A stretch of DNA of 64,000 nucleotides from SXNM01 sp964586155 (GTDB taxonomy: Bacteria > Myxococcota_A > UBA9042). The notes below the pieces were generated by a model. The model did not search any database. It was not told the origin of the DNA and was given only the letters and a program-made list of their open reading frames with translations. How positions within the stretch are numbered: position 1 is the first letter of the stretch; the number at the start of each line of letters is the position of its first letter. The translations under genes were made by a program, and so were the position numbers. Of this stretch, positions 31,548-40,875 are shown piece after piece. The stretch covers positions 97,725-161,724 of the forward strand of contig CAZPHC010000012.1 of NCBI GenBank assembly GCA_964586155.1. The letters are read 5' to 3'.

Positions 31548-32255
31548 ATGACCCAGCACCCGCCCCCACCAGCCGCTCGCAACGCCCCTTCGCGTTCGCC
31601 GCGTTGGCTTTGGGCGCTGCTGGCGGCGACGATGCTCGGCACGCTCGCCACCGTGCTGGCGCTCGGCTGGGGCGGCCCCGACGTCGCGAACATGGACGTC
31701 GCGGGCGTCGACGATGAGGCCGAGGACACCGGCCCCGCCAGCGACCTGGCCCCGGGGCAGCGCGGCGGGCTCGGCCTCGGCGGACGCCGTCGCATCGGCA
31801 GCGCCAGCGCTTCGGGCCGCGACGGCGACCGCGATCGCTGGGTCACGCGCGAGCAGGTCGCCAGCCACGAACACAGCGACGAGGCCGACGCCCCGGCGCT
31901 GCGCCTGCCTGGCCAGCTGCCGCCGCTGCGCGACCCGGCCCGCGAGGCCGCCGCCCGCGCCGAGCGCGCCCTGCAACGCGACATCGAGCGGGCGCGGGAC
32001 GAGGCGATCGCCATCGGCAACCAGATGGCGACCGACCTGGAGCAGTTCGTCGCCGAGATCCAGGCCCTGCCGCGCGCCGAGCAGCGCATCCACGCCCGCA
32101 ACGTCCACGCCCACTTCGACTGGCAGAGCGCCGATCGACTCGCCGTGCTGCGGGCGAAGCTGCCCGAGGACGAGCGCAACGCGCTGCAGGTCGTGACGTA
32201 CAAGCGCATCGAGCCGCTGATCTGGCGCCTGGACGCCCTGGCCGCCGAAGACTGA
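31548..32255 (+). CDS. Membrane-anchored protein with helical, probably coiled-coil domain
   Basis: This is a 235-residue protein. A Pro-rich cytoplasmic start is followed by one transmembrane segment (about 20-40: LWALLAATMLGTLATVLALG), an acidic then Gly/Arg-rich linker (GQRGGLGLGGRRR), and from about 125 an Ala/Arg/Glu-rich helical region (REAAARAERALQRDIERARDEAIAIGNQM...) suited to a coiled coil or heavy-metal-resistance-like helical hairpin. No family is recognised with confidence. AAGGAG before the second ATG gives the start. It would be an inner-membrane protein with a periplasmic helical domain. Confidence 0.75.
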   Translation: MTQHPPPPAARNAPSRSPRWLWALLAATMLGTLATVLALGWGGPDVANMDVAGVDDEAEDTGPASDLAPGQRGGLGLGGRRRIGSASASGRDGDRDRWVTREQVASHEHSDEADAPALRLPGQLPPLRDPAREAAARAERALQRDIERARDEAIAIGNQMATDLEQFVAEIQALPRAEQRIHARNVHAHFDWQSADRLAVLRAKLPEDERNALQVVTYKRIEPLIWRLDALAAED

Positions 32256-32277
32256 GCCGGGCCGGACTTCTGGACAG

Positions 32278-32293
32278 GCCCCGACGCCGGGGC
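32278..32293 (+). terminator. Hairpin after the TM/coil gene
   Basis: GCCCCG-ACGC-CGGGGC, a perfect 6-bp GC stem 23 nt after the stop and before the next co-directional gene. No T-tract. Confidence 0.4.
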
Positions 32294-32339
32294 AGACTCG
32301 GGTCGAGCCCGGCGTGTTTGCCGGCGAGGTCGACCCCGG

Positions 32340-33755
32340 ATGCGCAGACCGCCGCCATGTGCCAAGACCGCCTGGACCACCGTCCTCGGCTGCCTGGTGG
32401 CCAGCGCCCTCCTCGGCGGCGAGGCCACAGCGGCGACCGGAGCGCGCCGTCATGGCCAGGCGAGCGCGTCGATCCGGGCCGATCGACCGACGACCCTGAC
32501 GTTGGCGACGGCTTCGGGCGTCGGCTTCGAGCAGATCGGCGGCGACCTCTGCGCGACCTGGACGCCGCAGCTCGAGCTGCGTGGCGAGGGGCTGGAGCTG
32601 GTGCTGGGCCCGGCGCTGCGCATGGTGGCGTCGTCATCGCGCGGCGACTACGGCCTGCGCGACCGCGACTGGGACGAGCGCAGCGAGTGGCTGCGGCCGC
32701 TGCGGCGCCTGCACCTGCGCAGCGCGGGCGGCGGTGCCACGCTCGACGTGACCGGCGACCTGGGCCTGACCCTGGGCCACGGCGCCCTGGTCGACGGCGC
32801 GCGCGCCGGCCTGCTGCCCGACAGCTACCGCGCCGCCTTGCACACGCGGCTGGTCGCCGGGCCGCTGCAGCTCGAGGTCTACGGCGACGACGTGACGCGC
32901 TTTGGCGTCTTCGCCACCCGCCTGGGCGTGCAGCCGCTGGGCGACCGACACGGCGCGCCACGCAGCGGCCTGGGCTCGTGGACGATCGCGCTCGAGGCCG
33001 TCGCCGACCGCGACGCGCCGGTCGCGATCCTCGACGCTGCCGGCTCCCAGGTCAGCGTGCGCGGCGCGCCCCGGGTCGCGGGCCTCGTCGAGTCGAGCTG
33101 GACGCTGCTCGCCGGGCCGCGGCTGGGGCTGCGCGGCTTCGTCGGCGCCGGCGTGGTCAGCCACGATCAGCGCGACGGCTGGGGCCTCGACGGCGGCGTC
33201 GCGCTGGCGCTGCGCGAGGCGGCCGGGCCGCGTCAGCTGCTGTCGCTGCTGGTGGCCCCGGTCTTCGGCGCAGGCGTGTGGTTGCCGGGCGGCGTCGACG
33301 CCGGCTACCAACTCGAGCGCGCCGACCTGCGCGGCGAACCCCTGTCGGCGCGCCTGGCGCGGGTCGCCGCCGCAGGTGGCGTCGGCGCCGGCGTGCGGGC
33401 CTCGGCGCAGTGGACCCCGCTGGCGACGCTGCAATTGCGGGCCGAGGCGCGGCTGTTGCCGCGATCGCTCGCGGGGGCAGACGCCGGCGATCTCGACGCC
33501 TGGTCGGTCGCGGCGCGCTGGCAGGACGGCGACTGGGCCGCCAACGCCGGCTGGATGCGGCGCCCCGGCGCGCTGCACCTCGTCGCCATCGGCGGCGGCG
33601 CTCGCCTGCTGCCCTGGCTGCGCGGCGATCTGCGCGTCGAGCGGGCGATGCACCAAGGCAGCGGCACGGCGATGCAGCCGCGTTGGGATGTCGGGCTGAC
33701 CCTGACGGCGAGCCTGCCGTCGCCGACGCCCTCCGCGGGAGCACACGATGGCTGA
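32340..33755 (+). CDS. Exported outer-membrane barrel-like protein upstream of the OPT transporter
   Basis: This is a 471-residue protein with a Sec signal peptide (core VLGCLVASALLGG, cleavage near ATA-A). The mature part is a long run of amphipathic strands (for example LELVLGPALRMVAS, LQLEVYGDDVTRF, LLAGPRLGLRGFVGAG, WDVGLTLTASL) with Gly-rich turns, suggesting an outer-membrane barrel of many strands. The last 12 residues are a Ser/Pro tail, so there is no terminal aromatic at the very end; the likely beta-signal is the VGLTLTASL strand before it. Its 3' end overlaps the OPT transporter gene by 8 nt, suggesting a shared transport function across the two membranes. No family is recognised. 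Confidence 0.75.
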   Translation: MRRPPPCAKTAWTTVLGCLVASALLGGEATAATGARRHGQASASIRADRPTTLTLATASGVGFEQIGGDLCATWTPQLELRGEGLELVLGPALRMVASSSRGDYGLRDRDWDERSEWLRPLRRLHLRSAGGGATLDVTGDLGLTLGHGALVDGARAGLLPDSYRAALHTRLVAGPLQLEVYGDDVTRFGVFATRLGVQPLGDRHGAPRSGLGSWTIALEAVADRDAPVAILDAAGSQVSVRGAPRVAGLVESSWTLLAGPRLGLRGFVGAGVVSHDQRDGWGLDGGVALALREAAGPRQLLSLLVAPVFGAGVWLPGGVDAGYQLERADLRGEPLSARLARVAAAGGVGAGVRASAQWTPLATLQLRAEARLLPRSLAGADAGDLDAWSVAARWQDGDWAANAGWMRRPGALHLVAIGGGARLLPWLRGDLRVERAMHQGSGTAMQPRWDVGLTLTASLPSPTPSAGAHDG

Positions 33756-35643
33756 GTCGAACGCGAGCGCGATCCCGCAGGACGCCGACGCGCGCGAGCT
33801 GCATTGGGTCGAGCACATCTACCGGCGCAACGAGCGCCAGCTGACGGTGCGTGCCACGATCGCGGGCATGGTCATCGGCGGCGTGATGTGCCTGTCGAAC
33901 CTCTACGTCTTCTTCAAGACCGGCTGGTCGCTCGGCGTGACGCTGACGGCCTGCATCCTCGCGTTCGGCCTGTTCTCGCTGCTGCAGAGCGTCGGCCTGT
34001 CGCGCAGCCCGTTCACGATCTTGGAGAACAACGCCATGGGTTCGGTGGCGTCGGCCGCGGGCTACATGACCGGCGGCGGCAACATGGCCGCCTTCGGCGC
34101 GCTGCTGATGGTCACGACGATGCGGCCCGAGCCGCTGCCGCTGATGCTGTGGTTCGGCGCGATCGCCGCGCTCGGCGTGTTCGCCGCCGTGCCGCTCAAG
34201 CGGCAGCTGATCAACCGCGAGCAGCTGGCCTTCCCGACCGGCCTGGCGACGGCGGCGACGCTGCGCACGTTGCATCCGGCGCACGAGCACGCAGAGGGCA
34301 GCGCCGACGCGGCCGCGGCCGCAAGCGCCGGCAGCGACGCCGGCAAGCGCCAGGCCCGGCTGCTCGGCCTCGGCGCGGGTGTCGCGGGCGCCCTGACCGT
34401 GCTGCGCGACGTGCACGCGAGCTGGATGCCGCTGCGGCTGCCCTCGAGCGTCGCGCTGCCGGGCACGCTGGCCGGGCGGCCGCTGGCGGATTGGACGCTC
34501 TCGCTCAAGACCGAGCTGGTGCTGGTCGGGGCCGGCGCGCTGATGAGCTTCCGCACGGCGTGGTCGATGATGCTGGCGGCGATCGGCACCTTCGTCTTCC
34601 TGGCGCCGGCGCTGGCGGCGCGCGGCGACATCGCGGTCGTCAGCTACAAGGCGATCGTCGGCTGGACGCTCTGGCCGGGCGCGGCGCTGCTGGTGGCGTC
34701 GGGCCTGACGGCGCTGGTCCTCGACGGCAAGGCCGTGCTGCGCGCGTTCTCGGGCTTGTCGCGGATCTTGCGCGGCGGCGGCGCGGCCGAGGACGATCCG
34801 GTCGCCGCGGTCGAGTGCCCGGATTGGTGGTTCCCGGCCGGCTTCTTGCTGCTCGGGCCGCTGGTCGTCTGGCTGATGTCGTCGCTCTTCGCCATCCCGA
34901 TCTGGGCCGGCGCGCTCGCCGTGCCGCTGGCGGTGCTGATGGGCTTTGTCGCCGCGCGCGTCACCGGCGAGACCGACATCACGCCGACCAAGGCGCTCGG
35001 GCCGCTGACGCAGCTGTTCTACGGCGCCATCACGCCGGGCAACCTCGCCGGCAACATCATGAGCGCCAACGTCACCGGCGGCGTCGGCCTGCATGCCGCC
35101 GACCTGCTGACCGACCTCAAGAGCGGCTACGTGCTCGGCGCCGACCCGCGCCAGCAGCTCAAGGCCCAGCTCTTTGGCGTCGTCGCCGGCGCGCTGGTCG
35201 TGGTGCCCGCGTTCTTCGTGCTGTTCCCGGACCCGCAGGTGCTCGGCAGCGACGCCTGGCCGGCGCCCTCGTGCCTGGTCTGGGCCGGCGTGTCCAAGAC
35301 CTTCGCCGGCGGCTCGGCGAGCCTGAGCGCGGCGCAGCAGCAGGCCTCGGCGATCGCGGCCCTGCTCGGCGTGGCGCTGGCCCTGCTCGAGCGGCTGGCG
35401 CCGGCGTCGGTGCGCCGGGTGCTGCCCTCGCCGGCGGGCCTCGGCATCGCGATGGTGATCCCCGCGGGCAGCGCGTTCGCGATGTTCGTCGGCGCGAGCG
35501 TGGCCGAGATCGTGCGCCGCCGCCGACCGGCCGCCGTCGACAGCGTCGTCGTGCCGCTCTCGTCGGGCGTCATCGCGGGCGAGAGCATCGTCGGCATCGG
35601 GATCGCGATGCTGATCGTGGCCGGCGTGCTCGACAAGGGCTGA
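33748..35643 (+). CDS. OPT-family oligopeptide/metal-chelate transporter
   Basis: This is a 631-residue inner-membrane protein with about 14-16 hydrophobic segments. Family features include the conserved early loop SRSPFTILENNAMGSVASAAGYMTGGGN (about residues 87-114), the NREQLAFPTGLATA segment and a second conserved TDITPTKALGPLTQ loop. Members use proton coupling to import oligopeptides or metal chelates such as siderophore-type complexes; which one applies here is unknown. The gene overlaps the preceding outer-membrane protein gene, which may provide the outer-membrane passage. It is followed by a 277-nt gap. Confidence 0.92.
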   Translation: MAESNASAIPQDADARELHWVEHIYRRNERQLTVRATIAGMVIGGVMCLSNLYVFFKTGWSLGVTLTACILAFGLFSLLQSVGLSRSPFTILENNAMGSVASAAGYMTGGGNMAAFGALLMVTTMRPEPLPLMLWFGAIAALGVFAAVPLKRQLINREQLAFPTGLATAATLRTLHPAHEHAEGSADAAAAASAGSDAGKRQARLLGLGAGVAGALTVLRDVHASWMPLRLPSSVALPGTLAGRPLADWTLSLKTELVLVGAGALMSFRTAWSMMLAAIGTFVFLAPALAARGDIAVVSYKAIVGWTLWPGAALLVASGLTALVLDGKAVLRAFSGLSRILRGGGAAEDDPVAAVECPDWWFPAGFLLLGPLVVWLMSSLFAIPIWAGALAVPLAVLMGFVAARVTGETDITPTKALGPLTQLFYGAITPGNLAGNIMSANVTGGVGLHAADLLTDLKSGYVLGADPRQQLKAQLFGVVAGALVVVPAFFVLFPDPQVLGSDAWPAPSCLVWAGVSKTFAGGSASLSAAQQQASAIAALLGVALALLERLAPASVRRVLPSPAGLGIAMVIPAGSAFAMFVGASVAEIVRRRRPAAVDSVVVPLSSGVIAGESIVGIGIAMLIVAGVLDKG

Positions 35644-35920
35644 GCGCCCGCGTTTTTTGCCATGATTCCAGACGCCACGATCGACAGATGGCGCCGCCGG
35701 CACGATCGCCGCGAATCGCCGCGCACGACGGCGCGTTGCGTCATAAGCGCGGCGCGAGAAGCGCGCAGCGCCTTGATCGCTGCGAGGATTTATGCCATGA
35801 CGCGGCGCTCCGCAGCCCACGCCTGACCGGCGGGGCGCGGCTCGAATTCAGGCAGGTCTCGGCGGCACTGCCGCGACATCCCACGGGCCGGGCGAACGCC
35901 GGTCCGCGTGGAGGCTCCAG

Positions 35921-38263
35921 ATGGCTGCGAACCCCGTGTGCTTCCTTCGCTCCGTCCTCTCGCGTGGCCTCGGCCGCCGCGTCGTCGCGCTCGGCGCCGC
36001 GCTCGTCGTGCTGGTCGCCGCGCTGCCGGTCTGGGCGGCGCAGGCGCTGCTCTACGTCGTGCTGCCGGTCGACATGGCCGGCATCGTCGTCGAGACGATC
36101 GTGCCGATCGAGGAGCCGGGCCTCGCCGACTCGGGCATGTCGAGCCGGCCCAAGCGCGCCTTCGACGCGCTCAAGGCGCGTGGTGGCAAGGCCTACGGCC
36201 AGAGCCAGCTGACGATCGAGTCGGCGACCAAGGCGACGCTGGTCATCGATCAGAGCGCCGACGCCGACCGCGTGCTCGCCGAGGTCTTCTGGACCATGGC
36301 GGCCATGGGCATCTCGGAGCTCAACGCCGCGCCGACGATCCAGGGCCCGGTCACGCTCGACCACCTCGCCTACGGCGCCCACGTGCAGATGCTGACGATC
36401 TTCGACCTGCTCGCCTTCGATCGCCTCGACGCGGTCCCGGCGCGCGGCTTCGTCGCGCTCGGTGGCAAGCCGATGCCGGCGCAAGAGGCGGCCAAGGCCC
36501 TGGCCCGCGGCGACGCGCTGGTCAAGACGCCGGTGCTCGCAGCCCTGACGGCCAAGAGCCGCCGCGCCAAGATGCTGGTGATCGAGGGCGTCGCCCGCGC
36601 CGGCGTGCGCGCGACCTACAAGCTCAAGGCCGACGATCTGGTGCCCGCGCTCGAAGACAGCGACCCGCAGGTGCGCGGCGCGGCGATGGACGCGGCGATC
36701 CAGGCCGGCGTCAAGGGCAGCAAGGGCGTCATCGCGGCGCTCGAGAAGCTCGTCGAGTCCGACGCCGACACCGACCAGAAGCTGCGCGCGGTCAAGGCGC
36801 TGTCGGCCGCTGGCGTCAGCCGCTTCGACGACCTGCTCGAGGCCGAGAAGATCCGCTCGGGCAGCGCCGCCGAGGCCGCCGCTGCGGTGCGCAAGCTCTC
36901 GGCGTCCAAGCAGGTCGCCGTGGCCGCCCCGGCGCTGGTCTCGGCGCTGGCCCACACCGACGACGGCGTCAAGGACGCCGCCTTCGACGGCCTGGTCAAG
37001 CTCGAGCAATGGGACCTGCTGTACAAGGCGTTCCAGAGCGACGTCAGCGACAAGATGCGCGAGCGCATCGCCAAGGTCCTGATCGAGAAGGGCAGCGACG
37101 GCGCGCGCGACGAGTGCCTCGAGTGGCTGCTGACCAAGGGCAGCCCGGCCGGCGCCATCCTCGCCGCCGAGACCTACGGCAAGCGCGGCAGCAAGTCGGC
37201 GACGCCGCTGCTGATCAAGGCGCTCGACCACGAGTCGGCGCAGGTCCGCGAGGCCGCGGCCAAGGCGCTGGGCATGCTCAAGGACGAGCGCGCGATCGTG
37301 CCGCTGGCCGATGCCGCCGAGAAGCGCCGTCGCGACGAGGAGTTCATGATGTCGGCCGCGGTCGAGATCATGAAGACGCTGACGCTGGAGCAGGTCAAGC
37401 GCCTGGTCGGCAGCAAGAACAAGATCGTGCGCCAGATGGCGATCCGCTCGCTCAGCGACTTCGCCAAGGGTGGCCGGCCGCGTCCCGACGTCGTCGCGCT
37501 GCTGATGGACTCGCTCAAGGACCCGGAGGCCGAGATCAAGCGCTCGGCGGCCTACGCCCTGGCCCGCATCGAGGACGACGGCATCGCCCGCGACCTCGCC
37601 GCGCTCAAGGACGACCCGGATGCCGACGTCCGCCTGCAGGTCGCCTACGCCCTCGGCCACGCCAGCAGCAAGTACACCGAGGCCGGCCCGCTGCTGGTCG
37701 AGATGATGAAGGACCGCGAGAAGTCGGTCCGCGTCGCCGCGATCGACGGCATCGCCCTGCGCAAGGAGGCCTCGGCCTTCCAGCAGCTGGTGCGCCTGGT
37801 GCAGTACCCCGATCCGGACATCAAGCGCGCTGTCTTCGGCGCCCTGCTCGCGCTGCGCAACGCCGAGAACGCCGACCTGGTGCGTCCGCTGTTCCGCAAG
37901 GGCCTCGAGTTCCGCGACTCGAACGTGCGCTCGGTCTGCATCGACGCGCTGGCCGAGGCCACGACCAAGGACGACTTCGAGGCGCTGCGCCAGGCCGCCT
38001 TCGACCCGTCGGCCGACGTCAAGCGCAAGGCGATCGGCGTGATCGCGGCCTCGAAGCTGCCCGAGGGCATGGAGGTGCTCGCGCTCTTCTTCGGCGACGC
38101 CGACAACGGCGTGCGCGAAGCGGCGCTCGATGGCCTGGCCACCATCCCGGCCGACGGCCCGTGGGCGGCCAAGAAGAAGCGCTACCTCAACGACTTCATC
38201 GGCACGCCGAACATGCCCGAGCCGCTGGTGACCAAGGCCAAGGGCCTGCTCAAGAAGGCGTAG
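35921..38263 (+). CDS. Exported or membrane-anchored HEAT-repeat protein
   Basis: This is a 780-residue protein. Residues about 20-42 are a strong hydrophobic segment (signal peptide or N-terminal anchor, ending WAAQA). A beta-rich domain of about 130 residues follows. From about residue 195 to the end there are many tandem alpha-alpha units of about 30-38 residues with the HEAT pattern, for example DPQVRGAAMDAAIQAG, SAQVREAAAKALGMLKD, PDADVRLQVAYALGHA and DNGVREAALDGLA. Such solenoids bind proteins or peptides. The DNA has GGAGG before the ATG. No enzyme motif is seen; it probably acts as a periplasmic scaffold. Confidence 0.85.
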   Translation: MAANPVCFLRSVLSRGLGRRVVALGAALVVLVAALPVWAAQALLYVVLPVDMAGIVVETIVPIEEPGLADSGMSSRPKRAFDALKARGGKAYGQSQLTIESATKATLVIDQSADADRVLAEVFWTMAAMGISELNAAPTIQGPVTLDHLAYGAHVQMLTIFDLLAFDRLDAVPARGFVALGGKPMPAQEAAKALARGDALVKTPVLAALTAKSRRAKMLVIEGVARAGVRATYKLKADDLVPALEDSDPQVRGAAMDAAIQAGVKGSKGVIAALEKLVESDADTDQKLRAVKALSAAGVSRFDDLLEAEKIRSGSAAEAAAAVRKLSASKQVAVAAPALVSALAHTDDGVKDAAFDGLVKLEQWDLLYKAFQSDVSDKMRERIAKVLIEKGSDGARDECLEWLLTKGSPAGAILAAETYGKRGSKSATPLLIKALDHESAQVREAAAKALGMLKDERAIVPLADAAEKRRRDEEFMMSAAVEIMKTLTLEQVKRLVGSKNKIVRQMAIRSLSDFAKGGRPRPDVVALLMDSLKDPEAEIKRSAAYALARIEDDGIARDLAALKDDPDADVRLQVAYALGHASSKYTEAGPLLVEMMKDREKSVRVAAIDGIALRKEASAFQQLVRLVQYPDPDIKRAVFGALLALRNAENADLVRPLFRKGLEFRDSNVRSVCIDALAEATTKDDFEALRQAAFDPSADVKRKAIGVIAASKLPEGMEVLALFFGDADNGVREAALDGLATIPADGPWAAKKKRYLNDFIGTPNMPEPLVTKAKGLLKKA

Positions 38264-38280
38264 CGCCGCAGCAGGCCGTC

Positions 38281-38307
38281 CTGGCCGCCCTGGCCGCCCT
38301 GGCCGCC
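38281..38307. repeat. Three tandem CTGGCCGCC units between convergent genes
   Basis: The 9-nt unit CTGGCCGCC is repeated three times exactly in the 55-nt gap between the HEAT gene and the DUF6178 gene. No hairpin is obvious here, unlike most other convergent junctions in the window. Confidence 0.7.
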
Positions 38308-38318
38308 GGACCGCCCCC

Positions 38319-40769
38319 TCAGTTGCGCGTCGGATCGACGCCGCGACCGCGCACCAACAGCGAATTGCCGATGAAGCGGACGTCGACGCGGCCGCGCGGG
38401 TCGAGGCCGCCGAGCTCGGCGTCGATGCGATCGAGCGCCGCGTCGATGGCGCGCTCGAGGCCCGTCACGCCTTCGTCGCTGAGGCCGTCGAGCACGAGCA
38501 CGGCGCGCGCGATCGCCTTGCGCAGGTCGGCGCGGACGCTGCGTTGCCCGACCTGGCCCTCCATGGCCTCGGCGAGCAGGCGGGCCAGGGCCACGCCGTC
38601 GAGCGGCTGCAGGCGCGGCCGACCGTCGAGCACGGCCCAGGCGACCGCGGTGGCGAGCATGGCCGAGATGTCGATGTCCGCGGCCCGCTCCTCGAGCTCG
38701 AGGTCGATCCGGGCCAGGGTCGCGGCGAGGGAGCCGTCGCTGGCGAACTCGAGCATCGTCAGCACCGCGTCGAGCCTCGCCATCGCCTCGGCCGCGACCC
38801 GCAGCTCGGTGGCGCTCTCGTAGGGCCGCATGCCGGCGCGCTCGGCGCGCTCCTGGTCGAAGCGCTCTTCGTCGGCGGCGGCGTCGGCTCGCTCCTGGGC
38901 CTCGTCGGGGTCGATCAGGCCGTCGTCGTCGTCTGCGCCGTCACCTGCGCCGTAGAAGGGGCTGGTGCCGTCGTCCTCGGCGTCGGCGATCGGCGACTTC
39001 ACGGCCGCAGCGGCGGCGCGGATCTTCTCGGCCGAGGTCGAGCCCGCGGCGGCGGCGACGAGCTCGTCGGCGCGCGCCGGCCACATCGGCAGCGGGCGCA
39101 GCAGGCCGCGCACGATCGCGCCGTCGGCACCGTCGAACATGCTGGCGCGGTTGGCGCCGCCGAGGCGACGGCGCAGCGCCACGGCGCGGTGGTGCAGCAG
39201 CACGACTTGGCCGTGGCCGATGGCGAAGAGCCGCTCGACCGGCTCGGTGGTCAGCAGCACGGCGCCGCGCTCGACGCTCTCGCGGGCGGCAAAACGCAGG
39301 CCGAGGTCGATCGTGCACAGGGCCCAGCGCGCGTGCAGCTGCAGCGCCTCGGTGTCGGCCATGTGCTCGGCGAGCGCGGCCTGCAGGCGGTAGGCGGCGA
39401 AGCAGAGCGCGGTCTGCACCCGCGCGGCCTCGGCCAGCGGCAGCAGCGCGGCGGCGGCGGCGAGGAAGACCGGTTCCGGCGCGCCGCGCAGGGCCAGATC
39501 TGTGCGCTCGGCGGGCACGTCGGTCTCGGCGTCGGGCAGGTACGGACGCAGGGTCGCGGGCTGGACGTCGCCGAGGCCCGACAACCGCTGCTCGATCTCG
39601 GTGCGCGCGGTGTCCGGATCGACGAAGGCGAAGAGCTCCATCGCCTCGTCGCGCGGCATCATGCCGAGGTCGCCGAGCCGCCGGCCGCGCGTCTCGTGCA
39701 GGTCCTCGAGCAGCGACATCGGCAGCTCCCAGCGCAGCGCGCGCAGGACGCGGCGGCCGCGCTCGATCGAGGTGCGGAACAGGCTGTCGACGATGGCGCG
39801 GATCGGCCCGACGGCAGTGTCGGTGGCGTCCACGGCGATCTGCATGTGGCCGTCGGGCGCAGAAAACACGTCCCAATCCTGCGGCGCGCCTTCTTCGGCG
39901 TCCTCGAAGCCCTCGAAGATCCGGGCGTGGCCGAACAGGAACGACGTGATCACGCCGTCTTCTTGGGCGACCAGGAAGCGGTCGACGACCTCGTCGCCTG
40001 CCGCGACCGCCACCGCGAGCAGGTGCGCGAACGAGCGCTTGTCGAGGTCGTCGCGGCGCCAGGCCATCAAGTCGACGATGACCTGCAGTTGCCGCGCGCT
40101 GGCCAGGGCGAAGAGCTCCGGGCCGTCCGAGAGGCCGATCTCGTCGAGCAGGAAGACCAGCTCCTCGGCCGGCAGCGCCTGGATGCAGGCGCGCGGATCG
40201 GGCAGCGACAGCAGCCAGTCGAGCTTGCCGGAGCCGGTCAGGGCGTGGAACTCCGCCGGCAGGCGCGACAGGCCGAAGGCGCGCGGCCCGCCGTGGACCA
40301 TCGGCGCGAGCGCCACGGCCCGGGCCTCGGGCGCGTCGTCGAAGGGGTCGGGGGCGAAGGTCGTGTCGCGGATCGACTCGATGACGTAGAGCGCTTCGTC
40401 CTCGGGCTCGAGGCCGCTGTCAGGGTCGCCGTGCAGCACCAGGAACGCGTCGGGATCGTCCCCCAGCAGGGCCACGCTGCTCGGCGAGCGCACGCGGGCC
40501 AGCAGCCCCGCCTTGGGCTCGGCGTCGGGCGCGGGCGCGACAAGGTCGCCATCGGCGTCGTCTTCTTCATCGAGATCTGGGGCGGCGTCCGCCGCGCGCC
40601 CAGGGACGACGCTGGCGACCGGCTCGATTCCCTTGCGCGCGGCGGCGACTGCAGCCTCGGCGGCGGCTTCGGCGTTGCGGCGCAGGCGCTGTGCCTCGGT
40701 GTCGGCGTCGCGCGGGGCGCGGCGCACCTTGGCGGCTGCGGCTCGGCGCAGGCGATCGGCGTCGCTCAT
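38319..40769 (-). CDS. DUF6178-type protein
   Basis: This is an 816-residue soluble protein. An Arg/Ala-rich charged start and an acidic linker (DLDEEDDADGD) cover about 1-100. The main body is helical with segments such as PDPRACIQALPAEELVFLLDEIG, LASARQLQVIVDLMAWRRDDLD and EDGVITSFLFGHARIFE, matching the general plan of DUF6178 proteins known from deltaproteobacterial lineages. Function of that family is unknown to me. An acidic insert (around 600-650) and a C-terminal regulatory-looking helical region make it longer than usual. The internal ATG has GGAG seven bases before it. It is last in a co-directional set with the SCP2-like and pseudokinase genes. Confidence 0.7.
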   Translation of the reverse strand: MSDADRLRRAAAAKVRRAPRDADTEAQRLRRNAEAAAEAAVAAARKGIEPVASVVPGRAADAAPDLDEEDDADGDLVAPAPDAEPKAGLLARVRSPSSVALLGDDPDAFLVLHGDPDSGLEPEDEALYVIESIRDTTFAPDPFDDAPEARAVALAPMVHGGPRAFGLSRLPAEFHALTGSGKLDWLLSLPDPRACIQALPAEELVFLLDEIGLSDGPELFALASARQLQVIVDLMAWRRDDLDKRSFAHLLAVAVAAGDEVVDRFLVAQEDGVITSFLFGHARIFEGFEDAEEGAPQDWDVFSAPDGHMQIAVDATDTAVGPIRAIVDSLFRTSIERGRRVLRALRWELPMSLLEDLHETRGRRLGDLGMMPRDEAMELFAFVDPDTARTEIEQRLSGLGDVQPATLRPYLPDAETDVPAERTDLALRGAPEPVFLAAAAALLPLAEAARVQTALCFAAYRLQAALAEHMADTEALQLHARWALCTIDLGLRFAARESVERGAVLLTTEPVERLFAIGHGQVVLLHHRAVALRRRLGGANRASMFDGADGAIVRGLLRPLPMWPARADELVAAAAGSTSAEKIRAAAAAVKSPIADAEDDGTSPFYGAGDGADDDDGLIDPDEAQERADAAADEERFDQERAERAGMRPYESATELRVAAEAMARLDAVLTMLEFASDGSLAATLARIDLELEERAADIDISAMLATAVAWAVLDGRPRLQPLDGVALARLLAEAMEGQVGQRSVRADLRKAIARAVLVLDGLSDEGVTGLERAIDAALDRIDAELGGLDPRGRVDVRFIGNSLLVRGRGVDPTRN

Positions 40770-40875
40770 GGCGTCACTCCAGGGGATCAGGGTCCAGACG
40801 GCGGAGGGCGAGCGGGACGCAGCCCAAGGACGCCCACGCAAGCACGCAGCGAGGGTGCCGGCAAGGGCAACGCGC

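Noticed and set aside
35741..37660. Long minus-strand open frame (639 codons) opposite the HEAT-repeat gene
   Set aside because: Composition is an artefact of high GC; the plus-strand gene has signal segment, repeats and a good ribosome binding site.
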